Source of the DNA: JBKBKC01 sp046294265
GTDB taxonomy: Bacteria; Pseudomonadota; Alphaproteobacteria; Rhodobacterales; Rhodobacteraceae
Length of the DNA: 64,000 nucleotides
NCBI GenBank assembly: GCA_046294265.1
Contig: JBKBKC010000007.1
Span: 155,188 to 219,187 of the forward strand
Direction of reading: 5' to 3'
The position numbers and the translations under genes are program-made. Below are positions 8,127-16,767 of this stretch, in pieces. The notes beneath the pieces are model-generated. The model did not search any database. It was not told where the DNA came from and was given only the letters and a program-made list of their open reading frames with translations. Positions within the stretch are counted from its first letter, which is position 1. Every line of letters begins with the position of its first letter.

Positions 8127-9132
8127 GGTCATCCTGTCCAAGCTCACGAAATCCTTTGGCAAGACCGTCGCGCTGGATGGCATCGACATGGTGGTGCCGG
8201 ACGGGGCCTTTGTGGTGCTCCTCGGCCCCACCGGGGCGGGCAAGACCACCACCTTGCGCCTGATCGCGGGGCTGGAGCGGCCCGATGCGGGCGATATCCG
8301 CATCGCGGGCCAGTCGGTGCTGGCCGACATTCCGGCGCAGCGGGATGTGGCGATGGTGTTCCAGCAATACTCGCTCTATCCGCATCTGACGGTGCGCGAG
8401 AACCTGGCCTTTCCCCTGCGCTCACCCGTGCTGGCCTGGCCGGAGGACGCGATTACGCGTCGGGTGGCCGAGGTGGCCGAGGCGCTGCGGATCGCGCACA
8501 AGCTGGACAACAAGTCCACCGCCCTGTCGGGGGGCGAGATGCAGCGGGTGTCGATCGGGCGGGCACTGGTGCGCAGCCCCCGCATCTATCTGATGGATGA
8601 GCCGCTGTCGTCGCTGGATGCCAAGCTGCGCGGCGACCTGCGGATCGAGCTGAAGCGCATCCACCGCGATCTGGGGGCGACGTTCCTGTATGTCACGCAT
8701 GACCAGATCGAGGCGATGACCATGGCCACCCATGTGGGTGTGCTGGACCAGGGCCGTCTGGTGCAGTTCGGCACCCCGCGCGCGGTCTATGAGGACCCGG
8801 CGAGCGCCTATGTCGCCACAAGGCTGGGCCAGCCGCGCATCAATCTTTTGCCCGCCGCGGCCTTTCCGGGCGCACCCGCGGGGGCGGTGCAGATCGGGCT
8901 GCGGCCCGAGCATATTGCGCTGGGGCAGGGGCACGGGTTGGGGCAGGGGCAGGCGGCAGAGGTTCAGCGGGTGGAGCATCTGGGCGACCAGACGCGCCTG
9001 CATCTGTCGATGGCGGGGCATGCGCTGGTGACGCTGGCCGACCCGCACACGCCCCTGCGGGCAGGCGCGGTGGTGGCGGTGGCCCCGGTCGCGCCGCTAT
9101 GGTTCGATGCGTCTGGAAATCGCGTTCACTGA
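8119..9132 (+). CDS. Sugar ABC transporter ATP-binding protein 2 (MalK/UgpC type)
   Basis: A 337-aa second ATPase. Walker A is GPTGAGKT at residues 36-43, followed by the signature LSGGEMQR, Walker B IYLMDEP and the switch VTHDQ. A TOBE domain with GLRPEHIAL follows, shorter than in ATPase 1 and carrying a Gly/Gln-rich insert (GQGHGLGQGQ). The ATG at 8119 overlaps the previous gene by eight bases; longer frames upstream are not credible. Having two different MalK-like ATPases in one operon is seen in some glycerol/polyol importers and suggests a heteromeric ATPase pair. Confidence 0.92.
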   Translation: MAEVILSKLTKSFGKTVALDGIDMVVPDGAFVVLLGPTGAGKTTTLRLIAGLERPDAGDIRIAGQSVLADIPAQRDVAMVFQQYSLYPHLTVRENLAFPLRSPVLAWPEDAITRRVAEVAEALRIAHKLDNKSTALSGGEMQRVSIGRALVRSPRIYLMDEPLSSLDAKLRGDLRIELKRIHRDLGATFLYVTHDQIEAMTMATHVGVLDQGRLVQFGTPRAVYEDPASAYVATRLGQPRINLLPAAAFPGAPAGAVQIGLRPEHIALGQGHGLGQGQAAEVQRVEHLGDQTRLHLSMAGHALVTLADPHTPLRAGAVVAVAPVAPLWFDASGNRVH

Positions 9133-9142
9133 GGACAGGTCG

Positions 9143-10762
9143 ATGAAACAGTTCATGAATGCCAGGGATACGCTCGTCACCGAGGCCATCGAGGGCGTGT
9201 TGCGCGCCAGCGGCGGCAGGCTGGCGCGGCTGGACGGGTTTCCGCATATCAAGGTCGTGCTCCGGTCGGACTGGAACCGCGACCGCGTGGCGCTGGTGTC
9301 GGGCGGCGGGTCCGGGCATGAGCCGAGCCACGCGGGATTTGTCGGGCGCGGGATGTTGACGGCGGCGGTCTGTGGCGAGGTCTTTGCCAGCCCGTCGGTG
9401 GATGCGGTGCTGGCGGGGATACTGGCGGTGACGGGGCAGGCGGGGTGTCTGCTGATCGTGAAGAACTACACGGGCGACCGGCTGAATTTCGGGCTGGCGG
9501 CCGAGCGGGCGCGGGCCTTTGGCCTTCGGGTTGCAATGGTCGTGGTGGATGACGATGTGGCCCTGCCCGACCTGCCGCAGCCGCGCGGGGTGGCGGGGAC
9601 GCTGTTCGTGCACAAGATCGCCGGGGCCTTGGCCGAAGATGGGGCGGATCTTGAGACGGTCGAGGCCGCCGCGAGGGCAGCCATAGGGGGGGCGGTGTCG
9701 CTGGGCATGTCTCTGGACACCTGCACCGTGCCTGGCAGCCCCAAGGAGGATCGGATCGGCGCGGGCAAGGCCGAGCTGGGCCTTGGCATCCATGGCGAGC
9801 CGGGGGTGGAGCAGGTGGATTTCGAAGGCGCCCGCGCGGCCATGGGCATGGTGGCCGAACGGCTGATGCCGCGCATGGGCGCGGGGCGGCAGGTGGCGAT
9901 CCTGAACAACCTCGGCTCCACCACGCCGCTGGAGATGTCGGTGCTGGCCGAGGAACTGGCGCGGGTGATGGGCGACCGGCTGGGCTGGATGATCGGGCCT
10001 GCGGGGCTGATGACTTCGCTGGACATGCACGGATTTTCGGTGTCGCTGCTTTCGGGTGATGCGGCGACCGTGGCGGCACTCGCGGCCCCGGTGGAGCCGC
10101 CCGCATGGCCGGGTCTGGCCGAGGTGCGACCCATCTTGCTGCGCCCATTGCCTGATGGGCTGGCTCCGATCCAGCCGATGCCCTCGGCCCATCCCGTGCG
10201 GCGCGCGCTGGTTCTGCGCTGCTGTGAGGCGCTGATTGCGCAGGAGGCGGCGTTGAACGCGCTGGATGCGAAATCGGGCGACGGGGATACCGGCAGCACG
10301 CTGGCGACCGCCGCGCGGGCGCTGGTGGCGGCGGTGGACCGGCTGCCGCTGGCGGACCCCACGCAGCTTTACCGCGCCATCGGGAATGAACTGAGCCAGA
10401 CCATGGGCGGATCGTCGGGCGTGCTGCTTGCCATCTTCTTTGCCGCGGCAGGCGATGCGAGTGCCAGCGGCAAAACCTGGATCGGCGCGCTGTCGGCGGG
10501 GCTAGAGCGGGTGATGCAGGTGGGCGGGGCCGCCCCCGGCCACCGCACGATGATCGACGCGCTGGCCCCGGCGCTGGCGGCGCTGCCCGATGGCCTTGCG
10601 GCCGCGGCGGCGGCGGCGCGGGCGGGGGCAGAGGCGACGGCCGCGATGACGCGGGCGCGGGCGGGGCGGGCCAGCTATCTGGGCGCGGACAAGCTGGCGG
10701 GGCACAACGATCCGGGGGCCGAGGGCGTGGCGCGGCTGTTCGAGCATCTGGCGAGGGGGTGA
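9143..10762 (+). CDS. Dihydroxyacetone-kinase-family kinase (DhaK-DhaL fusion)
   Basis: A 539-aa cytoplasmic ATP-dependent kinase. Residues 1 to about 330 are the DhaK (DAK1) substrate domain, with GGGSGHEPSHAG at 54-65 and the substrate-binding His at about 217 (GLGIHGEPG). Residues about 355-535 are the DhaL (DAK2) nucleotide domain, with the Asp-rich metal motif D375-x4-D380-x-D382 (DAKSGDGD). Domain order and length match the single-chain ATP-dependent enzymes, not the PEP-dependent subunits. A Shine-Dalgarno-like GAGGACAG precedes the ATG at 9143. The family phosphorylates dihydroxyacetone, glyceraldehyde, and also four-carbon ketoses such as erythrulose. In this sugar cluster a ketose other than dihydroxyacetone is quite possible. 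Confidence 0.9.
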   Translation: MKQFMNARDTLVTEAIEGVLRASGGRLARLDGFPHIKVVLRSDWNRDRVALVSGGGSGHEPSHAGFVGRGMLTAAVCGEVFASPSVDAVLAGILAVTGQAGCLLIVKNYTGDRLNFGLAAERARAFGLRVAMVVVDDDVALPDLPQPRGVAGTLFVHKIAGALAEDGADLETVEAAARAAIGGAVSLGMSLDTCTVPGSPKEDRIGAGKAELGLGIHGEPGVEQVDFEGARAAMGMVAERLMPRMGAGRQVAILNNLGSTTPLEMSVLAEELARVMGDRLGWMIGPAGLMTSLDMHGFSVSLLSGDAATVAALAAPVEPPAWPGLAEVRPILLRPLPDGLAPIQPMPSAHPVRRALVLRCCEALIAQEAALNALDAKSGDGDTGSTLATAARALVAAVDRLPLADPTQLYRAIGNELSQTMGGSSGVLLAIFFAAAGDASASGKTWIGALSAGLERVMQVGGAAPGHRTMIDALAPALAALPDGLAAAAAAARAGAEATAAMTRARAGRASYLGADKLAGHNDPGAEGVARLFEHLARG

Positions 10763-10766
10763 GTCT

Positions 10767-11822
10767 GTGAAAACCATCAAGGGACCGGCGCTGTTTCTGG
10801 CGCAGTTCGCGGGCGATGCGGCCCCGTTCAACTCGTGGAAGGCGATTACCGCCTGGGCCGCCGGGTGTGGCTACAAGGGCGTGCAGGTGCCAAGCTGGGA
10901 CGCGCGGCTGTTCGATCTGGACCGGGCGGCGGCGTCAAAGGACTATTGCGACACGTTCAAGGGCGAGGCGGCCGAGAACGGGATCGCGGTGACGGAACTG
11001 TCCACCCACCTGCAGGGCCAGCTGGTGGCCGTGCATCCCGCCTATGACCGCGCCTTTGACGGCTTTGCGGCCGAGACGGTCCGCGGCAATCCCGCCGCGC
11101 GGGCGGCATGGGCCGTCGATCAGGTGAAAAAGGCGCTAACCGCCAGCCGTAATCTAGGCCTGACCGCGCATGTCACCTTTTCCGGCGCGCTGGCCTGGCC
11201 CTATGTCTATCCCTGGCCGCAGCGCCCGGCAGGACTGGTGGAAGAGGCGTTCGACGAGCTGGCCGCGCGCTGGCGTCCGATTCTGGACCACGCAGAGGAC
11301 TGCGGGGTGGACCTGTGTTATGAAATCCACCCCGGCGAGGACCTGCATGACGGCATCAGTTTTGAGATGTTCCTGGACCGGGTGGGTGGGCACACGCGCG
11401 CCAACATGCTCTATGACCCCAGCCACTATGTCCTGCAACATCTTGATTACCTTGAGAACATCGATATCTACCACGACCGGATCAAGATGTTTCACGTCAA
11501 GGACGCCGAACTGAACCCGACGGGACGGCAGGGCGTTTATGGCGGCTACCAGTCCTGGGTGAACCGCGCGGGGCGGTTCCGCAGCCTTGGCGACGGGCAG
11601 GTGGATTTCGGCGGCATCTTCTCCAAGCTCACCCAGTATGGTTATGACGGCTGGGCGGTGGTCGAATGGGAATGCTGCCTCAAGCACCCCGAGGACGGCG
11701 CGCGCGAGGGCGCGGATTTCGTGGCGGCGCATATCATCCGCGTCACCGAAAAGGCGTTCGACGACTTTGCGGGGTCAGGGGCTGACCGGGCGGCGAACCG
11801 GGCGATGTTGGGGTTAACCTGA
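10767..11822 (+). CDS. Sugar phosphate isomerase/epimerase (xylose-isomerase-like TIM barrel)
   Basis: A 351-aa protein of the AP-endonuclease-2/xylose-isomerase-like TIM-barrel superfamily. Candidate metal ligands in order are Glu in CYEIHPGED, Asp/His in DPSHYVLQHLD, His/Asp in FHVKDAELN and Glu in VVEWECCLKHPE. It starts at GTG 10767, four bases after the kinase stop, with a purine-rich AGGGGG just upstream. YcjR of E. coli, an epimerase of 3-keto-glycosides, is from the same superfamily and sits in a similar operon, but this does not fix the substrate. It presumably acts on the imported sugar or its keto form, together with the second TIM-barrel protein and the dehydrogenase. Confidence 0.85.
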   Translation: MKTIKGPALFLAQFAGDAAPFNSWKAITAWAAGCGYKGVQVPSWDARLFDLDRAAASKDYCDTFKGEAAENGIAVTELSTHLQGQLVAVHPAYDRAFDGFAAETVRGNPAARAAWAVDQVKKALTASRNLGLTAHVTFSGALAWPYVYPWPQRPAGLVEEAFDELAARWRPILDHAEDCGVDLCYEIHPGEDLHDGISFEMFLDRVGGHTRANMLYDPSHYVLQHLDYLENIDIYHDRIKMFHVKDAELNPTGRQGVYGGYQSWVNRAGRFRSLGDGQVDFGGIFSKLTQYGYDGWAVVEWECCLKHPEDGAREGADFVAAHIIRVTEKAFDDFAGSGADRAANRAMLGLT

Positions 11823-11837
11823 AATACGGGGGCGGGG

Positions 11838-12677
11838 ATGAAGATCGGGTTCAACCTGCTTCTCTGGACCACGCATCTGTCGCGCGACCATCTGCCCGTG
11901 CTCAGGGCGCTGAAGGCAGCGGGCTATGACGGAGTGGAGGTGCCGGTGTTCGGCGGCACACCCGCCGGTTATGCTGAAACCGCGCGAATGCTGGCGGGTG
12001 AGGGGTTGGCTGCGACCGTGGTGGCCGTGGTGCCCGACGCAGCGCACGATCCGATGAGCGCGGACCCCGCCTGTCATGCCGCCGGGGTGGACCATCTGAA
12101 AGGGCTGGTCGATTGCGCGGTTGCGCTGGGGGCCGAGGTGCTGTGCGGGCCATTCACGCAGCCCTTGGCCACATTCTCCGGCACCGGGCCGACACCGGCA
12201 GAGTGGGACCGGCTGGTGATCGCGCATCAGGCCATGGCGGATCATGCGGGGGATGCGGTCACGCTGGCGGTGGAACCGCTGAACCGCTTTGAATGCTACG
12301 CTCTGAACACCGCCACACAGGCGGCGCGGCTGGTCGCCGGGGTGGGGCGGGCGAATTATGGCTATCTCTTCGACACCTTCCACGCCCATATCGAGGAACG
12401 CGCCCCCGCCGCGGCCCTGGCCGCCACGCTGGCGTCAGTGCGCCATGTGCATGTCAGCGAGAATGACCGGGGCACGCCGGGGCGGGGGCATGCCGACATT
12501 GCGGGGGCCTTGGGTGTGCTGAAGGCGGGTGGCTATGACGGCTGGCTGACGGTGGAGGCCTTCGGGCAGGCGCTGCCAGACCTGGCGGCCGCCACGCGGG
12601 TCTGGCGGCCGCTCTTTGCCTCGGAGAAAGAGGTCTATTCCGAGGCGATCGGGTTGATCCGGCGACACTGGCACTAG
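11838..12677 (+). CDS. TIM-barrel sugar epimerase/isomerase, second copy
   Basis: A 279-aa protein resembling D-psicose/D-tagatose 3-epimerases and hydroxypyruvate isomerases. Visible ligand segments are EPLNRFECY, DTFHAHIEE, VHVSENDRGTPGRGH and a terminal TVEAFG, which match the Mn-binding Glu-Asp-His-Glu set of that family. It is only distantly similar to the 351-aa protein before it. It starts at ATG 11838 after GGGGGCGGGG and lies 16 bases after the previous gene. It probably interconverts a ketose at C3 or an aldose/ketose pair in the pathway. Confidence 0.85.
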   Translation: MKIGFNLLLWTTHLSRDHLPVLRALKAAGYDGVEVPVFGGTPAGYAETARMLAGEGLAATVVAVVPDAAHDPMSADPACHAAGVDHLKGLVDCAVALGAEVLCGPFTQPLATFSGTGPTPAEWDRLVIAHQAMADHAGDAVTLAVEPLNRFECYALNTATQAARLVAGVGRANYGYLFDTFHAHIEERAPAAALAATLASVRHVHVSENDRGTPGRGHADIAGALGVLKAGGYDGWLTVEAFGQALPDLAAATRVWRPLFASEKEVYSEAIGLIRRHWH

Positions 12678-12689
12678 GGAGGGCGTGAC

Positions 12690-13865
12690 ATGGCGATCGA
12701 GGGACGCAGCGAGGCGCGGGCAGGGCGCATCCGGTTGGGCATGGTGGGTGGCGGGCGCGGGGCCTTTATCGGAGCCGTGCACCGGATCGCGGCGCGGCTG
12801 GACGATCACTATGAGCTGGTGGCGGGGTGCTTTTCGTCGGATGCCGAGAAGTCTGCCGCCAGCGGCGCCGATCTGGGGCTGGACCCAGGCCGGACCTATG
12901 GCAGCTTTGCCGAAATGGCGGCGCGCGAGGCGCGGCGGAAGGGCGGGATCGAGGCGGTGGCCATCGTCACCCCCAACCACATGCACGCGCCGGTGGCCGC
13001 CGCGTTCCTGAAGCGCGGCATCCATGTGATCTGCGACAAGCCGCTGACCGCGACGCTGCCCGAGGCGCGCGGGCTGGCCAAGGCGGCGGAAGCCTCTGGC
13101 GCGATCTTCGCGCTGACGCACAATTACACCGGCTATCCGATGGTGCGGCAGGCCCGCGCCATGGTGGCGGCGGGGGATTTGGGCGAGATCCGGCTGGTGC
13201 AGGTGGAATATGTGCAGGACTGGCTGACCGAACCGCTGGAGGAGACCGGGCAGAAGCAGGCCGCCTGGCGCACCGATCCCGCGCAGTCGGGCAAGGGCGG
13301 GGCGACGGGCGACATCGGGACCCACGCCTATAACCTTGCCTGCTTCGTGAGCGGGCTGGAACTGGAGGCGCTGGCCGCCGATCTGCAGAGCTTCGTGCCC
13401 GGGCGGCGGGTGGATGACAACGGCCACGTGCTGATGCGGTTCAAGGGCGGTGCGCGGGGGATACTGTGGTGCAGCCAGGTGGCACCGGGCAACGAGAACG
13501 CGCTGCGCCTGCGGGTCTACGGCACCAAGGCGGGCCTCGACTGGGCGCAGGAGGACCCGAATTACCTGTGGGTCACGCCGCTGGGCGCCCCGCGCCAGCG
13601 CATTACGCGCGGCGGCGCGGGGGCGGGCCCCGAGGCCGCGCGCCTGACCCGCGTGCCGCCCGGCCACCCCGAGGGCTATCTGGAGGGCTTCGCCAACATC
13701 TATGCCGAGGCCGCGCGCGCCATCCTCGCCCGTCGCAGCGGTGCGCCGGTTGACCCGGAGGTGACCTTCCCCGGCATTGCCGAGGGGCTTGCGGGCGTGG
13801 CCTTCGTGGATGCCTGCGTGCGGTCCTCGGCCAAGGGGGCCGCCTGGGTCACTCCGGCGGCCTGA
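12690..13865 (+). CDS. Gfo/Idh/MocA-family sugar dehydrogenase
   Basis: A 391-aa NAD(P)-dependent oxidoreductase. The Rossmann nucleotide-binding loop is GMVGGGRGAFIG at residues 17-28, the family Lys is 117 in CDKPLT, and the catalytic Asp/His pair is D208 and H212 in GDIGTHAYN. The C-terminal half is the alpha/beta sheet domain. A Shine-Dalgarno-like AGGGAGG precedes ATG 12690. As the last gene of the operon it probably oxidises or reduces a hydroxyl on the sugar ring (C3 in several relatives), creating the keto-sugar that the TIM-barrel enzymes then rearrange. Confidence 0.9.
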   Translation: MAIEGRSEARAGRIRLGMVGGGRGAFIGAVHRIAARLDDHYELVAGCFSSDAEKSAASGADLGLDPGRTYGSFAEMAAREARRKGGIEAVAIVTPNHMHAPVAAAFLKRGIHVICDKPLTATLPEARGLAKAAEASGAIFALTHNYTGYPMVRQARAMVAAGDLGEIRLVQVEYVQDWLTEPLEETGQKQAAWRTDPAQSGKGGATGDIGTHAYNLACFVSGLELEALAADLQSFVPGRRVDDNGHVLMRFKGGARGILWCSQVAPGNENALRLRVYGTKAGLDWAQEDPNYLWVTPLGAPRQRITRGGAGAGPEAARLTRVPPGHPEGYLEGFANIYAEAARAILARRSGAPVDPEVTFPGIAEGLAGVAFVDACVRSSAKGAAWVTPAA

Positions 13866-13968
13866 GGGCCGTATTCCGGCTTGACCGGGGCCTCTGGGTT
13901 CGGGACACTTGGCCCATATCACGGCACCTGCATTTTGCCCGCCTCAGGGGTCGGGCACGGAGGATCTC

Positions 13969-15147
13969 ATGGCCAGCGAGTTTCCCGTCACCGGCGATGA
14001 CCTGAAGAAGATCGTCAAGAAATCGCGCACGATGCCGATTGCCTTCGGCTTCAACCCCGGCACCACCGACGAGGATGACGAATACCTCGCCGCCCATGCC
14101 CGCAAGAAGCCAGAGATGCTGGGAAAGCTGGCGCTGCATGACGGGGCGGGGACCAAGACCGCCTTTGGCACCCTCCAGGCCGTGTCGTCGGAACTGCGCC
14201 TGACCTGTTTCCGCACGCTCCCGCAGCTTGCCAAGAAGATCAAGCGCTACCTCAAGCGCAGCAAGATCAACCTGAACGTGGTGGTCCTGGACCCCGACGG
14301 CAACGTCATCGACTGCGATATCGAGGTGCTGACCGAATGGGAGGGCGATGACGGCGGCGCAAGCGATGGTGCGGATGCGGCGGTGGATGCGATTGATCCT
14401 GCGGTCGAAGAGCGGATGGCGGAACTGGATGCGGCCCCCGATCCGGCGGCGGACCCGCGCGAACTGGCTGCGCGGATGCAGGCGATCCAGCCGGGACTGG
14501 CCTCGGTGCCCGCCGATCTGGCCGACCGGGTGCAGGCGGGCTTTGCAGGTGCGGCGGCGATGATCCGTGCAGGCAAGCTGACCGAGGCGGAAGCTTCCAT
14601 CTCGAAGCTGGAGATGGTGATGGCACGGCTGGCGATGGCGCGGGTGCCGCCCAAGGCGGGCGCGAAACCGCGGGCTGCCAAACCCGGCCGCGCAAAACCC
14701 GATGCCGCGAAATCGGATGCCGCAAAGTCCGATGCCCGGAAGGATCCCCCGAAACCCGATGCGCGGTTGCCCAAGCTGCGCGGGGTGGTGGATGGCCTGT
14801 CGTCGCGTCTGGCCGCGATGCCTGGCACCGATGCCCTGTCGGCAAGGCTGGCGCAGGCCACGGACCGCATCGACGCGGGCGAGGCCGAGGCGGCCATGGG
14901 CATGATCCGCGAGGTGCAGGCGGCACTGGCGGTCAAGCGCGGCGAAGCCGCGAAATGGAACCGGGCCGAGGCGATTGTGGCCCCGCTGATCGCCGCTGCC
15001 CTGCAAGGGGGCGATGTCGCCGACCCCGAGGGCCTGCGCGCCCGCTGGGCCGTCGTGACCGGGCTTGCGGAAGAGGGGGCCTGGGACCGCGCGCTGGCGG
15101 AAATGCCGGAAATCGTCGGGTTCCTGCGGATGCGTGCGGCGCCCTAG
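13969..15147 (+). CDS. Protein of unknown function; N-terminal domain resembles that of the 1,500-aa protein
   Basis: A 392-aa soluble protein with no signal peptide or membrane segment. I do not recognise the family. Residues 1 to about 115 form a compact alpha/beta domain running from DDLKKIVKKS through AFGFNP, KTAFGTL, LRLTC and LAKKIKRYLKRSKI to NVVVLDPDGN. It aligns by eye with residues 15-118 of the protein at 30103-34605. After an acidic linker come two similar helical modules (about residues 160-225 and 265-325), each of the form L-x-x-x-P-x-x-LA-x-R, then an AGx4A turn and a second helix. A Lys/Ala/Pro-rich linker with AKSDAAKSDA repeats separates them. The ATG at 13969 has GGAGG upstream. 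Confidence 0.8.
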   Translation: MASEFPVTGDDLKKIVKKSRTMPIAFGFNPGTTDEDDEYLAAHARKKPEMLGKLALHDGAGTKTAFGTLQAVSSELRLTCFRTLPQLAKKIKRYLKRSKINLNVVVLDPDGNVIDCDIEVLTEWEGDDGGASDGADAAVDAIDPAVEERMAELDAAPDPAADPRELAARMQAIQPGLASVPADLADRVQAGFAGAAAMIRAGKLTEAEASISKLEMVMARLAMARVPPKAGAKPRAAKPGRAKPDAAKSDAAKSDARKDPPKPDARLPKLRGVVDGLSSRLAAMPGTDALSARLAQATDRIDAGEAEAAMGMIREVQAALAVKRGEAAKWNRAEAIVAPLIAAALQGGDVADPEGLRARWAVVTGLAEEGAWDRALAEMPEIVGFLRMRAAP

Positions 15148-15560
15148 GTCGGATCGCGCAGCGTTCCGTTTGCCGCAGATGGTCCGGTCCGGCGTCCGGC
15201 CTCGCGTCTGGCCCGGATGATCGACAAGGCGCAGATGCAAGCCGATGCCGCCGCCGCCCCGTCCGCCCGCGATCCGTTTGACGACGTGACCGCACAGCCC
15301 GAGGGTGGCAGCCTGCAAGAGGGTGGGATGATGGACATGCAGTCGCATGAGACGCCGGCCGCGGTGGCCCGTGCACCGGCGCAGAAGTTATCGCTAACGC
15401 CGCAGGCAGGGGCCCGCGACGGGAAAAAAGGCTGGTGTTTCCCCGGTTTTCGCGCGATTCTTGCCGGGTGAGGGGTTGCGCTGCTGGAATTGGTGAGTAG
15501 ACCTTACCAATATGTCAGGGGCCATGCGGCACCGGCACAGAATCGTCTCGGGAGGACACA
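15148..15560. other. 413-base gap, no convincing gene; holds a TRAP operon operator
   Basis: This gap lies between the unknown 392-aa gene and the TRAP binding protein. An 84-codon open frame at 15217-15471 (+) starts MIDKAQMQADAAAAPSARDP, but it has no good Shine-Dalgarno sequence, no recognisable domain and a composition like a chance frame in GC-rich DNA. Its last part overlaps the promoter area. I do not call it a gene. The right end holds the palindrome at 15490-15510 and presumably the TRAP operon promoter. Confidence 0.5.
15490..15510. promoter_or_regulatory. Operator-like palindrome upstream of the TRAP operon
   Basis: The arms TTGGTGAG at 15490-15497 and CTTACCAA at 15503-15510 are an inverted repeat with one mismatch. 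TTGGT-n-ACCAA sites are typical of GntR/FadR-type regulators of organic-acid TRAP transporters. It lies 50 bases before the binding-protein start. No GntR gene is adjacent, so the regulator would be encoded elsewhere. Confidence 0.5.
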
Positions 15561-16697
15561 ATGACCCAATCCGACAAGAAGGCGCTGTCGCGCCGCTCGT
15601 TCCTGCGTTCCGGTGCCATGGCAGGCGGCGCCGCCGCAGGCGCCGTGCTGGCGGCCCCGGCCGTGCTGGCGCAGGCGCCTCTGGTGGTAAAGATGCAGAC
15701 ATCCTGGCCCGCGTCGGACATCTGGATGGATTTCGCGCGCGAGTATGTCACGCGCGTCCAGGAAATGTCCGGTGGCCGCCTGCAGATCGACCTTCTGCCC
15801 GCCAACGCCATCGTTGGCGCCTTTCAGGTGATGGACGCGGTGAACGACGGCGTGCTGGACGCGGCGCATACCGTGCCCGTCTATTGGTATGGCAAGTCCA
15901 AGGCGGCCTCGTTCTTCGGCACCGGCCCTGTGTTCGGCGGATCGGCGACCACGATGCTGGGCTGGTTCTACCAGGGCGGCGGCGCTGAACTGTATCGCGA
16001 ACTGACGCAGGACATCCTGAAGCTGAACGTGATCGGCATGATGGGCATGCCGATGCCCGCGCAGCCCTTCGGCTGGTTCAAGGGCGAGGTGAACACGCTG
16101 GCCGACATCCAAGGCTTCAAATACCGCACCGTGGGCCTTGCGGCTGACCTGCTGCAGGCCATGGGCATGTCGGTGGCGCAGCTTCCGGGCGGCGAGATCG
16201 TCCCCGCGATGGAGCGTGGCGTGATCGACGCGTTCGAGTTCAACAACCCCTCCTCCGACCGCCGCTTCGGTGCGCAGGACGTGGCCAAGAACTATTACCT
16301 GTCGTCCTATCACCAGGCGTCCGAAGCGTTTGAATTCCTGTTCAACAAGGACTTCATGGAGGACCTCGATCCCGACCTGCAGGCGATCCTGAAATATGCC
16401 GTCGAGGCTTCGGCCACGTCGAACCTGGCGCTGGCGATGCGCGAATATTCCAAGGACCTCGCCGAACTGCAGGCCGACAATGGCGTGGTCGTGCACCGCA
16501 CCTCGAAGGAGATCCTGGAAGGCCAGCTCGCGGCCTGGGACCAGCTGATCGCCGACCTCGAGAAGGACGCGTTCAACAAGAAGGTGATGGACAGCCAGCG
16601 CGCCTGGGTGGATCAGGTCGCTTACTACGAGCTGATGAACGCGCCGGACCTCGCGCTGGCCTATGACCACTACTTCCCCGGCAAGCTGAAGCTCTGA
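15561..16697 (+). CDS. TRAP transporter substrate-binding protein (DctP family, Tat signal)
   Basis: A 378-aa periplasmic protein. The N-terminus carries a twin-arginine signal (SRRSFLR at about residues 11-17) and then an Ala-rich stretch with cleavage near VLAQA-PL. The mature protein has the DctP-family core, including the conserved Arg/Glu region around FKYRTVGLAADLLQAMG and a FEFNNPSSD segment like those of TakP-type 2-oxo-acid binding proteins. The start at 15561 follows GGGAGGACAC. It is first in an operon with DctQ, DctM and an amidase. The ligand is probably an organic acid or an acid amide. Confidence 0.92.
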   Translation: MTQSDKKALSRRSFLRSGAMAGGAAAGAVLAAPAVLAQAPLVVKMQTSWPASDIWMDFAREYVTRVQEMSGGRLQIDLLPANAIVGAFQVMDAVNDGVLDAAHTVPVYWYGKSKAASFFGTGPVFGGSATTMLGWFYQGGGAELYRELTQDILKLNVIGMMGMPMPAQPFGWFKGEVNTLADIQGFKYRTVGLAADLLQAMGMSVAQLPGGEIVPAMERGVIDAFEFNNPSSDRRFGAQDVAKNYYLSSYHQASEAFEFLFNKDFMEDLDPDLQAILKYAVEASATSNLALAMREYSKDLAELQADNGVVVHRTSKEILEGQLAAWDQLIADLEKDAFNKKVMDSQRAWVDQVAYYELMNAPDLALAYDHYFPGKLKL

Positions 16698-16720
16698 CCG
16701 TTCCCAAGATACGACCCGCA

Positions 16721-16746
16721 CCGGGGGCTCCGACAGGTGCCCCCGG
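16721..16746 (+). other. Intercistronic stem-loop after the TRAP binding-protein gene
   Basis: CCGGGGGC at 16721-16728 pairs perfectly with GCCCCCGG at 16739-16746 around a ten-base loop, 24 bases after the stop codon. There is no U-run. It probably stabilises the upstream mRNA and so allows more binding protein than membrane subunits. Confidence 0.6.
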
Positions 16747-16767
16747 CTTTCACGCAAGGATTGCCCC

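Noticed and set aside
15217..15471. An 84-codon open frame between the 392-aa gene and the TRAP operon
   Set aside because: There is no Shine-Dalgarno, no domain and no natural composition, and it runs into the promoter area. It is left as described in the gap entry.
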